Positions 18,980-28,306 of a DNA stretch of 64,000 bases are shown piece after piece; the stretch's first letter is position 1; the number at the start of each line of letters is the position of its first letter. Source of the stretch: Lutibacter sp. HS1-25 (GTDB lineage: Bacteria > Bacteroidota > Bacteroidia > Flavobacteriales > Flavobacteriaceae); NCBI RefSeq assembly GCF_004121075.1, contig NZ_RHLN01000018.1, positions 1 to 64,000 of the forward strand, read 5' to 3'. The notes under the pieces are model-generated. The model had not been told where the DNA came from, searched no databases, and saw only the letters and a program-made list of their open reading frames with translations. Position numbers and translations under genes: made by a program.

Positions 18980-19816
18980 ATGGCCTATTTAGAATTAAAT
19001 AACATTTATAAAACCTACGGAAAAGGCACAAATGCTACCGAAGTACTTTCAAATATCAACCTTCATATTGAAGAAGGAGAATTTGTAGCCATTGTAGGAT
19101 TTTCAGGAAGCGGCAAAACAACTTTGGTAAACCTTATAAACGGCTTATTAAAACCTACAAGCGGTGAAGTTTTATTTAAAGGACAACCAGTTATTGACAC
19201 TAGCCATGAAAGAGGTGTTATTTTTCAAAATTATTCGCTTTTACCTTGGTTAACAGTCTACCAAAACATCAGCGTTGCAGTAAAAGAAACTTTCCCAAAA
19301 GAATCGAAACAATTTAGAGACACACGTGTAAAAAAATACATTGAAATGGTAAATCTAACTCCCGCAATACATAAAAGACCCGGAGAATTATCGGGTGGTA
19401 TGCGCCAAAGAGTCTCTATTGCACGTGCCTTAGCTATGGATCCAGAAATGATTATTATGGACGAACCTTTAGGCGCTTTAGATGCATTAACAAGAGGAAA
19501 TTTACAAGATGAAATTTTATCTATTTGGGACGAAAATAAACGCACAGCACTTTTAATTACAAATGATGTTGATGAAGGAATTTACATGGCAGACCGAATT
19601 ATTCCGTTACGCCCAGGACCAAATGCAACATTAGGTCCAGAATTTAAAATAAACATTGACAGACCAAGAGACAAAACTTTGCTAAATGACGATCCTGAAT
19701 TTAAAAAAACAAGAAACGATATTATTGAGTATCTAATGGAAATTGGGCAAGAACGCACAACAACCTCAGCAACCGAATATATTTTACCAGAATTAGAGCC
19801 TAGACACTTTGATTAA
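18980..19816 (+). CDS. nrtC: Nitrate ABC transporter ATP-binding protein (NrtC-type, short)
   Basis: 278 residues from the ATG at 18980 ([14 protein letters not shown]). An in-frame ATG at 18821 lies inside nrtB and is rejected. It has Walker [10 protein letters not shown] near 43-51, signature LSGGMRQR near 137-144, Walker B MIIMDEP near 157-163, and, unusually, ND instead of HD after LLIT (the switch position normally His). Cyanobacterial NrtC has a fused NrtA-like domain; this one does not. It pairs with the next gene as a heterodimeric ATPase. Confidence 0.92.
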   Translation: MAYLELNNIYKTYGKGTNATEVLSNINLHIEEGEFVAIVGFSGSGKTTLVNLINGLLKPTSGEVLFKGQPVIDTSHERGVIFQNYSLLPWLTVYQNISVAVKETFPKESKQFRDTRVKKYIEMVNLTPAIHKRPGELSGGMRQRVSIARALAMDPEMIIMDEPLGALDALTRGNLQDEILSIWDENKRTALLITNDVDEGIYMADRIIPLRPGPNATLGPEFKINIDRPRDKTLLNDDPEFKKTRNDIIEYLMEIGQERTTTSATEYILPELEPRHFD

Positions 19817-19840
19817 AAGTTTAACTAAAAAAACAAAAAA

Positions 19841-20671
19841 ATGAGAACAAAAGTTAAAACTAAAAGATCAGATATTGTTATTGAAAACGGTATTGAATAC
19901 ACTTCAAAAGTAATGCTCGATTTGCAAAACTTAAAAAAAGTGTACCCAACACCAAAAGGCGATTATGTGGTACTTGAAGATTTAAATCTTCAAATAATGA
20001 AGGAAGAATTTGTAACCATTATTGGTCATTCAGGATGTGGAAAAACCACAATGCTTTCTATGATTGCAGGTTTAAACCCAATTTCAGACGGAAGAATCTC
20101 AGTTTTAGGAAACCCTATAAAAGGACCTGGACCAGACAGAGGTGTTATTTTTCAATCACCAAGTTTAATGCCTTGGCTTACCACTTTAGAAAATGTAATG
20201 TTGGGTGTACGACAAGTTTTTCCGCAGGCTAAAAAGAAAGAACGAATTGATATTTGCAAATACTATTTAAGCAAAGTTGGCTTAGAAGGTTCGTTTGACA
20301 AAAAAGCTTCAGAACTTTCTCAAGGCATGCAACAACGCGTAGGAATTGCCAGAGCCTTTGCCATAAAACCAAAAGTACTTTTATTAGATGAACCCTTTGG
20401 AATGCTAGATTCTTTAACTCGTGGTGAGCTACAAGATGTACTTATTGAAATTTGGAATAAAGAAAAAATTACAGCAGTTATGATTACACACGACGTAGAT
20501 GAAGCTATTTTTTTAGCAGACAGAGTTGTGATGATGACCAGCGGACCAAGTGCTAAAATTGGTGATATTTTAAATATTGAATTTGAAAGACCAAGAACAC
20601 GAAAAGCAATTATTGAACACAACGATTATTATAAATACAGAAAACACTTAATCGATTTTCTTGAACATTAA
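19841..20671 (+). CDS. nrtD: Nitrate ABC transporter ATP-binding protein (NrtD)
   Basis: 276 residues with Walker [10 protein letters not shown] (about 61-69), a signature region [14 protein letters not shown] (about 158-171, with LSQGM in place of LSGGM), Walker B VLLLDEP and switch ITHDVDEA (canonical His). It is the second ATPase of the nrtABCD set. It retains the catalytic His that the partner lacks, while its signature is variant, suggesting one active and one degenerate ATP site. It lies 24 bp after nrtC and 32 bp before the porin gene. Confidence 0.92.
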   Translation: MRTKVKTKRSDIVIENGIEYTSKVMLDLQNLKKVYPTPKGDYVVLEDLNLQIMKEEFVTIIGHSGCGKTTMLSMIAGLNPISDGRISVLGNPIKGPGPDRGVIFQSPSLMPWLTTLENVMLGVRQVFPQAKKKERIDICKYYLSKVGLEGSFDKKASELSQGMQQRVGIARAFAIKPKVLLLDEPFGMLDSLTRGELQDVLIEIWNKEKITAVMITHDVDEAIFLADRVVMMTSGPSAKIGDILNIEFERPRTRKAIIEHNDYYKYRKHLIDFLEH

Positions 20672-20703
20672 ACAATAACAATTAACTATTAAATCAACAA
20701 AAA

Positions 20704-21969
20704 ATGAAATTAAAACTAACACTTTTAACATTACTGGCTTTTATATCAATAACCAGTAACGCTCAGTTTTCTATAGATGGGCAATTGAGACCACGAACTG
20801 AATACCGCCATGGTTTTGGAAACCTTATTACCAAAGATGCCGAACCTGGTTTTGGTTTTTCAACCAGAGCCCGTGTAAATTTTGACTATAAAGCCGAAAC
20901 TTATGAAGTTTACATAAGTATGCAAGATGTACTTGTTTGGGGAGAAAATCGTCAAATAGACCCAAAAGACGCAAACAATTCATTTGCTATTTTTGAAGCT
21001 TGGGCAAACATAAAATTAGGCGAAAAAACAAAAACAAAAATTGGTAGACAAGTACTTTCATACGACGACCAACGAATAATGGGCGGATTAGATTGGGCAC
21101 AACAAGGCAGAAACCATGATGCTATTTTATTTAAATACGCTAAAGAAAAATCAGCACTTGATGTTGGATTTGCCTACAACCAAGATTATGATAATATTTC
21201 AGGATTTGTATCGACTGGAAACGCTTACAATACAACAGGATTTTTCTCTTATAAAACAATGCAATATGCTCACTTCCAAAAAGATTGGAGTTCATTTTCA
21301 GGAAGTTTGTTGTTCTTAAACAATGGTTTTCAAAACTTCACAACACTTAACGAACAAGATGGCATTAGCAATTTACAAACATTTGGAGCTCACTTAAACT
21401 ATAAAGTAAAAGGCTTAGGATTAGCAGCTAACTTGTTTATGCAAACAGGAGAAAGACAAGGTGAAGTTAAAGTAAAAAACGCTTCATTATTAAGCTTAGA
21501 GGCAAAATATAAATTTAACGTTCCTTTTACTTTGGGTGCAGGAGTTGAAGTAATTAGCGGTAACAATGCATCAGCAGGTGAAACCAGCGCATTTTTCCCA
21601 CTATACGGAACCAACCATAAATTTAATGGATATATGGATTATTTCTACGTAGGAAATCATGCAAACTCAGTTGGTTTGGTAGACATACACATTACTGCAA
21701 ACTATCAATTTAATGAAAAATCAGGTTTATCTGCACAAGTTTTAAATTTCTCTAGTCAAAAAGCACTGCCTAGTGGCGAAAAATCGTTAGGAACTGAAGT
21801 TGATCTTGTTTACACTCAAAAACTAAAAGGATTTACTTTACAAGCAGGATACTCTCAAATGTTTGCTACAGATGGTATGTATGAATTAAAAAATACTGCA
21901 GAAAGTGTAGCTGCTACAACACAAAACTGGGCTTGGGTAATGCTAGTTTTTAAACCAAAATTTTTATAA
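20704..21969 (+). CDS. Alginate-export-family outer-membrane porin
   Basis: 421 residues. Signal peptide at 1-20 with cleavage after SNA. The body is rich in alternating beta-strand segments with aromatic girdles, including GRQVLSYDDQRIMGGLDW (about 117-134), typical of the alginate-export/OprB-like barrel family. It ends VFKPKFL with a terminal hydrophobic residue, although not Phe. It closes the nrtABCD operon, so it probably lets nitrate across the outer membrane; alginate is an unlikely substrate here. A 16-bp hairpin follows the stop. Confidence 0.82.
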   Translation: MKLKLTLLTLLAFISITSNAQFSIDGQLRPRTEYRHGFGNLITKDAEPGFGFSTRARVNFDYKAETYEVYISMQDVLVWGENRQIDPKDANNSFAIFEAWANIKLGEKTKTKIGRQVLSYDDQRIMGGLDWAQQGRNHDAILFKYAKEKSALDVGFAYNQDYDNISGFVSTGNAYNTTGFFSYKTMQYAHFQKDWSSFSGSLLFLNNGFQNFTTLNEQDGISNLQTFGAHLNYKVKGLGLAANLFMQTGERQGEVKVKNASLLSLEAKYKFNVPFTLGAGVEVISGNNASAGETSAFFPLYGTNHKFNGYMDYFYVGNHANSVGLVDIHITANYQFNEKSGLSAQVLNFSSQKALPSGEKSLGTEVDLVYTQKLKGFTLQAGYSQMFATDGMYELKNTAESVAATTQNWAWVMLVFKPKFL

Positions 21970-22342
21970 AACACCTTAGTTTGAATGATTTTCATTTGTA
22001 ACAAATTTAAAAATCATTCAAACTAACCATAAATTCTCATTCAATTTTTTAAAAACAATCCGTTACTGCAATAAGTTTATAACAAAGCAATCTGTTAATT
22101 GAGATTCTAAATTGTTCTTTCCAATTAATTAAAAAGATTGTTACTGTTTTTATTTTTCACATCGCTTCAAAAGCTTCATTGTAGTAACGGTTATTTTAAA
22201 AATTCTATCACCCAAATCCTCAAAATCAAACTTTTTTAAAAACCGAATTTGATTTTTTTTAGCTTTCAAAAAACACTTTTCTACGTATATTTTAAAATTA
22301 CGTAATTTTACCGTACTTTCGTATTTACTAAAAAACCAAACC
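21970..22342. other. Non-coding stretch: hairpin, TACGTA boxes and promoter before the response regulator
   Basis: The 373-bp gap has no credible gene. At 21976-22026 a 16-bp perfect inverted repeat, TTAGTTTGAATGATTT / AAATCATTCAAACTAA, probably ends the nrt operon. At the right end TACGTA boxes at 22282-22287 and 22299-22304 precede TACTTTCG (22314-22321), a variant -7 box. The middle (about 22030-22260) is AT-rich without recognisable structure. Confidence 0.6.
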
Positions 22343-23017
22343 TTGAAAAATCAAATTAGCATAGTTTTAGTTGACGACCATACAATTGTCAGAGATGGTA
22401 TTAAATATTTATTAGAAGAAGACGAATCACTAAAAGTTATTGGTGAAGGATCTAACGGTCTTGAAGCCATTGAGCTGGTAAAAAAACTACAACCAGACCT
22501 GCTAATTATTGATGTTAGAATGCCCGAAATGAATGGTATTGAAGCTGTTAAAAGAATCAATTCAACACCAAACACTACAAAATCCATTGTACTTTCTATG
22601 CATGATTCTGAAGAATATATTTTAGAATCTATCAACGCAAATGCTATGGGTTACTTATTAAAAGACGCAAGCAAGGCCGAAGTTTTAAAAGCAATACACA
22701 CTGTTTACAATGGCGGAAAGTATTTTAGTGGCGATATTAGCACCATTATTGTAAATAATTTACAAAAAAAAGCAAGTGATCACACGCCTAGCAATACAAT
22801 TACTTCTGAAGAAAGTGAAAACGACTACAATCTTACCAAAAAAGAAATTGAAATTTTACAATTGGTTTTATTAGGAAAAACAAACAAAGAAATTTCAGAA
22901 GAATTAAACAAAAGCAAAAGAACTATTGAAACTCATCGTTTTAACTTAATGAAAAAAATGGATGTGAAAAATTTAATAGAACTTTCAAGCAAAGCAAAAG
23001 AGCAAGGCTTCATTTAA
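22343..23017 (+). CDS. NarL/FixJ-type response regulator
   Basis: 224 residues starting at TTG (22343); no in-frame ATG lies nearby upstream, and the TTG gives the normal start KNQISIVLVDDHTIVRDG. The receiver (1-120) has the acidic pair DD near 11-12 and the phospho-acceptor Asp in IIDVRMPEMNG near 55. The LuxR-type HTH (about 165-215) has LTKKEIEILQLVLLGKTNKE. It is probably the partner of the nitrate-sensor-like kinase at 7530, each lying at opposite sides of the island. TACGTA boxes in its own promoter suggest autoregulation. Confidence 0.92.
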   Translation: MKNQISIVLVDDHTIVRDGIKYLLEEDESLKVIGEGSNGLEAIELVKKLQPDLLIIDVRMPEMNGIEAVKRINSTPNTTKSIVLSMHDSEEYILESINANAMGYLLKDASKAEVLKAIHTVYNGGKYFSGDISTIIVNNLQKKASDHTPSNTITSEESENDYNLTKKEIEILQLVLLGKTNKEISEELNKSKRTIETHRFNLMKKMDVKNLIELSSKAKEQGFI

Positions 23018-23060
23018 AAACGAACCATTTTTACCTTACTTTATTTTAATTTTAAAAAAT

Positions 23061-23102
23061 TACGTATTTTATTACGTATTTATACGTAAATTACTATATT
23101 TG
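23061..23102 (+). promoter_or_regulatory. Nitrate reductase promoter with three TACGTA boxes
   Basis: TACGTA at 23061, 23073 and 23083 (outer boxes 22 bp apart), then the exact -7 box TATATTTG at 23095-23102, about 34 nt before the ATG at 23136. Confidence 0.65.
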
Positions 23103-23135
23103 CCTTACACTTATGAATCTTAAAAAAGTAAAGGC

Positions 23136-26100
23136 ATGTTAAAATCAAAATCGCACAAAACCATTTGCTCTTATTGCGGAGTTGGTTGTGGAATTTTAGT
23201 GAATCAAGATTCAAACGGAAAAATTACTGTAAAAGGAGATCCAGATTATCCTGTAAACAAAGGAATGCTTTGTACAAAAGGTATGAATTTGAATTATGTG
23301 GCTCAAGAAACTTCAGACAGAATTTTATATCCTGAAATGCGTTGGAGCAAAAATCACCCAATGCAACGTGTTACTTGGGACGATGCTTTAGACAGAGCAG
23401 CTGCCGTTTTTAAAAGTATTATTGAAAAACACGGACCAGACAGTGTAGGTTTTTATGTTTCAGGACAATGCTTAACTGAAGAATACTACTTAATAAATAA
23501 ATTAACCAAAGGTTTTTTAGGTACCAATAATATAGACACCAACTCGCGACTTTGTATGAGTTCAGCAGTTGTTGGGTATAAAAAATCGTTGGGAGATGAC
23601 AATGTTCCAATTTCATATGAAGATATTGAATTGGCAGATACCTTTTTAATTGCAGGAGCAAATCCAGCTTGGTGCCACCCTATTCTTTTTAGAAGATTAG
23701 AACAACACAAACAAGCCAATCCCAATATAAAAATTGTAGTTGTTGACCCACGCAAAACACAAACAGCCTCTATAGCCGATTTACATTTGCAAATTACACC
23801 GGGTACCGATGTGGTTTTGTACAATGCCATAGCACGCAGGTTATTTGAACAAAAAAAAATCAATAATTACTTTATAAAACACCACACTACTGGTATTGAA
23901 GACTACAAAAATCTAGTACTTCAAACTTCATTTAAAGAAGCTGCAAACATTTGTGGCGTTTCAGTTAGTGACATAAAAAAAGCTGCAGGCTACATTGCAA
24001 AAGCAACAGGATTTATCAACATGTGGACAATGGGCTTAAATCAAAGTGTTATTGGCGTTGATAAAAATATAGCACTTATCAACCTTTCATTAATGACAGG
24101 TCATGTGGGTAAACCGGGCTCTGGACCATTTTCTTTAACAGGTCAACCAAACGCCATGGGTGGTCGTGAGGTTGGCGGTATGGCTAATTTATTGGCTGCT
24201 CATAAAAATTTATTAAGCGAACAAGATCGAATTGAAGTTGCCAATTTTTGGGGAAGTAATCCAATTTCTCCAAAACCAGGATTAACCGCTACAGAAATGT
24301 TTGACGCTTTGGATAGCGGAAAATTAAAAGCAATTTGGATTGTTTGTACCAACCCAGTTGTAAGTTTACCCGATGCTAAAAAAGTAGAACGAGCGCTTGA
24401 AAAAGCCAACTTTGTAGTGGTACAAGAAATTTCACACAATTCGGAAACAACACAATATGCTGATTTAATTTTACCTGCAGCAGGCTGGATTGAAAAAGAA
24501 GGAACAATGACCAATTCTGAACGTAGAATTAGTTATTTACCAAAAGTAATTGACGCTCCTGGTGAAGCACTTCCGGATGCTGAAATTATTTGGAAATTTG
24601 CTCAAAAAATGAATTTTCAAGGATTTGACTACGAAAATGTTGGTCAGGTTTACGACGAACATTGCGCCTTAACAAAAGGTACCAACATAGACATCTCGGG
24701 CTTATCGCACAAACGATTGATTGAAGAAGGCAGCTTTCAATGGCCTGTACCACACTCGGCTCACCCAGGAACTCCTCGACTTTTTGAAGATCGTCAGTTT
24801 GAAACTGCAGATAAAAAAGCGCATTTTAACACTCCAAAACACATTTTAAATAAGTCGGAAAAAATTTCTGCTGAATTTCCGTTGATATTAACAACAGGTC
24901 GCATTAGAGACCAATGGCACACCAGAACCAAAACAGGAAAAGTGAATCGTTTAACCACACATATTCCTTCACCTTATTTAGAAATGAACACCATTGATGC
25001 CATGGAACGCAATATCAAAAACAACGATATTGTTAAGATTTATAACAATCGTGGTTGTGTTAACGTAAAAGTTAAATTGAATTTCGACATAAAAGAAGGT
25101 GTTGTATTTTTACCAATGCATTGGGGTAAAATTCGCGGAAACGATTTTGGTAGAGCCAACAATTTAACCAACAATTTGGTTGACCCAACTTCAAAAGAAC
25201 CAGATTTTAAATTTTCAGCTGTTCAAGTTGTAAAACATAAAAAAGAAAAAGAGAAAATTTGTATTATTGGCGCAGGCGCAGCAGCATACAGATTTGTTCA
25301 AACATACAGAAGCTTCAATGAAACAGATGAAATTTCCATTTTTTCAAAAGAGGAAAATCCGTTTTACAACAGGGTTTTACTACCTGAATACGTAAGCGAA
25401 GACCTCACTTGGGAGCAACTTCAAAAATTAAAAAAAGGAGAAGTTGAAAAATTAAAGTTAGATCTACACACCAATGTTTCTGTTACTAAAATCAATTCCC
25501 AAGAAAAGTTTATTGTAGATAGCAACAACCAAAAACACAATTACGACATATTAATTATGGCAACTGGTAGCCGTGCATTTGTACCAAATGATGTGCCTTT
25601 ACATTTACCAGGCCGATTTACAATGCGCACAAAAGCTGATGCCGACAATTTAAGAAACTACTTAAAAAGCACCAATCTACCTGAAAACGAACAACATGTA
25701 GCAATTGTAGGTGGCGGATTATTGGGATTAGAATTGGCAGCTTCATTAAAAAAGAAAGATGTTAATGTTACTATTATTCAGCGAGCACCAAGATTAATGG
25801 AACGACAATTAGATAGAGTTGCTAGTACTTTGCTGGGTGAAAACGTACAAGAAAGAGGCATTCAAATTTATTTTGACAACGAAGTAAGTACTGTTTTTGA
25901 AGATGAGTTTACACCAAACAAACTTTCTATTTCATTAAAAACAGGTAAAATTATAAATGCAAATGCCATTGTTTATGCCATAGGAACATTGCCAAATATA
26001 GAATTGGCAAAAGGTTGTAATATTGAACACCGAAGAGGTGTAATTGTAAACCAATACTTACAAACAAGCGATCCAAAAATATTTGCTTTGGGTGAAATTG

Positions 26101-26654
26101 CTGAATTTGAAAACTCACTTTTCGGAATTACTTCTGCCGCAGAACAACAAGCAGACATTGCTGCTAAATTTATTTTAGGCGATTTAAATAGCATTTACAA
26201 AGGTTCGGTTTTAATGAATATTTTAAAATTTGAAGACCTTGACTTATGCAGTATTGGCATGGTTGTTACACCAAAAAACGACCCATCATATGAAGAAATT
26301 ATTTTGAAAGATATCAACCAACATTTTTACAAAAAGTGTATTGTAAAAAACGATTTATTGGTTGGTGCTATTTTAATGGGCGATAAAAATGAATTTGCAG
26401 AGTTTAAGCGTTTTATTGAAGATAAAATTGAACTTTCAGAAAAAAGAACAGAATTATTGAGAGGTAAAACAGAATCAAAACCTGTAATTGGAAAACTGAT
26501 TTGCTCTTGTAGTCAAGTAGGCGAAGGAAACTTAACAGCAGCAATCAATGCTGGCTGCAAGGATTTTAACGAACTATGCTCCAAAACAGGTGCTGGATTG
26601 GGCTGCGGAAGCTGCAAACCAGAAATAAACGATATTTTACTAAAGGCTAAATAA
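23136..26654 (+). CDS. Assimilatory nitrate reductase fused to an FAD oxidoreductase and BFD domain
   Basis: 1172 residues. The N-terminal [4Fe-4S] site has Cys11, 14, 18 and 46. The molybdopterin catalytic region spans about 50-690, with the likely Mo ligand Cys140 in NSRLCMSSAV. An FAD/NAD(P)-disulfide-reductase-like module begins KICIIGAGAAAYRFV near 705 and runs to about 1100. The C-terminal BFD [2Fe-2S] domain has CSCSQV...CGCGSCKP-type cysteines near 1126-1162. It reduces nitrate to nitrite. The fused flavoprotein resembles the NirB N-terminus and suggests direct electron input from NAD(P)H, replacing a separate NasB. First gene of a two-gene operon with the rubredoxin protein. Confidence 0.93.
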   Translation: MLKSKSHKTICSYCGVGCGILVNQDSNGKITVKGDPDYPVNKGMLCTKGMNLNYVAQETSDRILYPEMRWSKNHPMQRVTWDDALDRAAAVFKSIIEKHGPDSVGFYVSGQCLTEEYYLINKLTKGFLGTNNIDTNSRLCMSSAVVGYKKSLGDDNVPISYEDIELADTFLIAGANPAWCHPILFRRLEQHKQANPNIKIVVVDPRKTQTASIADLHLQITPGTDVVLYNAIARRLFEQKKINNYFIKHHTTGIEDYKNLVLQTSFKEAANICGVSVSDIKKAAGYIAKATGFINMWTMGLNQSVIGVDKNIALINLSLMTGHVGKPGSGPFSLTGQPNAMGGREVGGMANLLAAHKNLLSEQDRIEVANFWGSNPISPKPGLTATEMFDALDSGKLKAIWIVCTNPVVSLPDAKKVERALEKANFVVVQEISHNSETTQYADLILPAAGWIEKEGTMTNSERRISYLPKVIDAPGEALPDAEIIWKFAQKMNFQGFDYENVGQVYDEHCALTKGTNIDISGLSHKRLIEEGSFQWPVPHSAHPGTPRLFEDRQFETADKKAHFNTPKHILNKSEKISAEFPLILTTGRIRDQWHTRTKTGKVNRLTTHIPSPYLEMNTIDAMERNIKNNDIVKIYNNRGCVNVKVKLNFDIKEGVVFLPMHWGKIRGNDFGRANNLTNNLVDPTSKEPDFKFSAVQVVKHKKEKEKICIIGAGAAAYRFVQTYRSFNETDEISIFSKEENPFYNRVLLPEYVSEDLTWEQLQKLKKGEVEKLKLDLHTNVSVTKINSQEKFIVDSNNQKHNYDILIMATGSRAFVPNDVPLHLPGRFTMRTKADADNLRNYLKSTNLPENEQHVAIVGGGLLGLELAASLKKKDVNVTIIQRAPRLMERQLDRVASTLLGENVQERGIQIYFDNEVSTVFEDEFTPNKLSISLKTGKIINANAIVYAIGTLPNIELAKGCNIEHRRGVIVNQYLQTSDPKIFALGEIAEFENSLFGITSAAEQQADIAAKFILGDLNSIYKGSVLMNILKFEDLDLCSIGMVVTPKNDPSYEEIILKDINQHFYKKCIVKNDLLVGAILMGDKNEFAEFKRFIEDKIELSEKRTELLRGKTESKPVIGKLICSCSQVGEGNLTAAINAGCKDFNELCSKTGAGLGCGSCKPEINDILLKAK

Positions 26655-26661
26655 TAAAGTT

Positions 26662-28086
26662 ATGAGAAGTAAATTACAACGTATTTTTACAAAAGGAGGC
26701 GTTTTATCTCCAGGCGAATTAAAACAAATCATTAAAATGGCCGAAAGTTTGGGATTTTCAACCATAAAATTTGGCTCTAGACAAGATATTTTATTTCCTT
26801 ACAACCCAGCAAATAAAGAAATTATAGAGCAATACCCAAATTTAAACATTGACAGTAGCGCAAAACGAAATTTCCAAAACATTGTTTGCTCCTATGTTTC
26901 TGCTGATATTTTTCCTTCAACACCTTGGTTAAAAGGCTCAACCTACTTGTATATTTTAGAAGAATTTAAATACAATCCTACCCTAAAAATTAACATTACC
27001 GACCCAAAACAACAATTAGTTCCTCTATTTAGCGGACAAATAAATTTTATTGCTTCGGAAAATGAAGATTACTGGCACTTAAATTTAAAATTACCAAATT
27101 GGGAAAGTGAAGTAGAATACCCTGTTTTAATATACAGCTGGGATATTCCTAAAATTGCAGCAGCTATTGAAGAATTTTACGAAGAAACAACCGATATTAA
27201 TTTACTATTCAATTTAATAAATGAAAAAATTGAAACCAACAATAGAACTATTGAACACAAATTAGAAGTTCCATTTCACCCATTCCCATATTATGAAGGA
27301 ATGAATAAAATGAGTGATAACGATTACTGGCTAGGTTTATATTGGAGAAACAACGAATATGATTTATCATTTTTAAAAGATTTTTGTGAATTTTGTTTAG
27401 ATAGCAATGTTGGTAAAATTTGCATCACTCCGTGGAAATCTTTTATCATAAAAGGATTACACAGAAATCACAAATTGAGTTTAGAAAAATTATTAGGAAA
27501 ACGCGGTATCAACGTAAGACATTCTTCATTAGAATTAAACTGGCATTTACCTGTTGATGATACAGAGGCTTTGGAACTCAAAAAATTTATTGTCCGTAAT
27601 TTTGATCAAAATGATATTAGCACCTATGGTTTAAACTTTGGCGTTAGTGATAGCGCGTTGAAAGACACTTATTTCACTTCAACAGTTATTGAAAAAAACC
27701 AATCTCCAACCATTATCAAAGATTTTAAAATAAGACCTACTTACAATGTACTTTATTGTAAAAACTTCAACCCAAACACACGCGAATATTTAATGTACGC
27801 ACAAGATGTTGATAAAATGGAACTACCAGGTTTATTAATGGAATTAAGCAAATTGTATTTTGAAAATTTAGGCAAAGAAGACGAAATAAAATCTAATAAT
27901 GAATTAGAACACAAACCTGAAAAAGAAGTATATCAATGTACTGAATGCCTCACTGTTTACGATACCGACTTTGGCGACAAAAAAGCAAATATTGCACCAG
28001 GAACTACTTTTAACGAACTTCCTTTAGATTATAGCTGTTCAGTTTGCGAATCTTCAAAAAATACCTATAAATTAGTTACAATTTAA
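26662..28086 (+). CDS. Sulfite/nitrite-reductase-like protein with C-terminal rubredoxin domain
   Basis: 474 residues, 7 bp after the nitrate reductase gene. The N-terminal about 400 residues resemble ferredoxin-like halves of siroheme reductases (KGGVLSPGELKQIIKMAES near 11-29), but I find no C-x5-C/C-x3-C siroheme-[4Fe-4S] motif, so catalysis is doubtful. The last 55 residues are a rubredoxin, with YQCTECLTVYD and YSCSVCESS forming the Fe(Cys)4 site. It may carry electrons to the nitrate reductase or NirB. Function is inferred from position only. Confidence 0.75.
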   Translation: MRSKLQRIFTKGGVLSPGELKQIIKMAESLGFSTIKFGSRQDILFPYNPANKEIIEQYPNLNIDSSAKRNFQNIVCSYVSADIFPSTPWLKGSTYLYILEEFKYNPTLKINITDPKQQLVPLFSGQINFIASENEDYWHLNLKLPNWESEVEYPVLIYSWDIPKIAAAIEEFYEETTDINLLFNLINEKIETNNRTIEHKLEVPFHPFPYYEGMNKMSDNDYWLGLYWRNNEYDLSFLKDFCEFCLDSNVGKICITPWKSFIIKGLHRNHKLSLEKLLGKRGINVRHSSLELNWHLPVDDTEALELKKFIVRNFDQNDISTYGLNFGVSDSALKDTYFTSTVIEKNQSPTIIKDFKIRPTYNVLYCKNFNPNTREYLMYAQDVDKMELPGLLMELSKLYFENLGKEDEIKSNNELEHKPEKEVYQCTECLTVYDTDFGDKKANIAPGTTFNELPLDYSCSVCESSKNTYKLVTI

Positions 28087-28106
28087 GCTTTAAAAACCCT
28101 TTTTTT

Positions 28107-28140
28107 AAAAGCACCCTATTAAAAAAAAGGTGCTTTTTTT
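28107..28140 (+). terminator. Terminator after the nitrate reductase operon
   Basis: AAAAGCACC (28107-28115) pairs with GGTGCTTTT (28129-28137), followed by a T run. Confidence 0.85.
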
Positions 28141-28306
28141 ACCTTAAAACCAAACCCCATACTATTTAAATTACACAAATTACATTATTTGCAATGTTTT
28201 TAAATATTTAATGTATTATATTTATTAGTACATTTATTTTATAAAATTATAATCATTATTTAGCCTGTTTTTATAAATTATTTATACATTTATAAAAATT
28301 TGAAAT

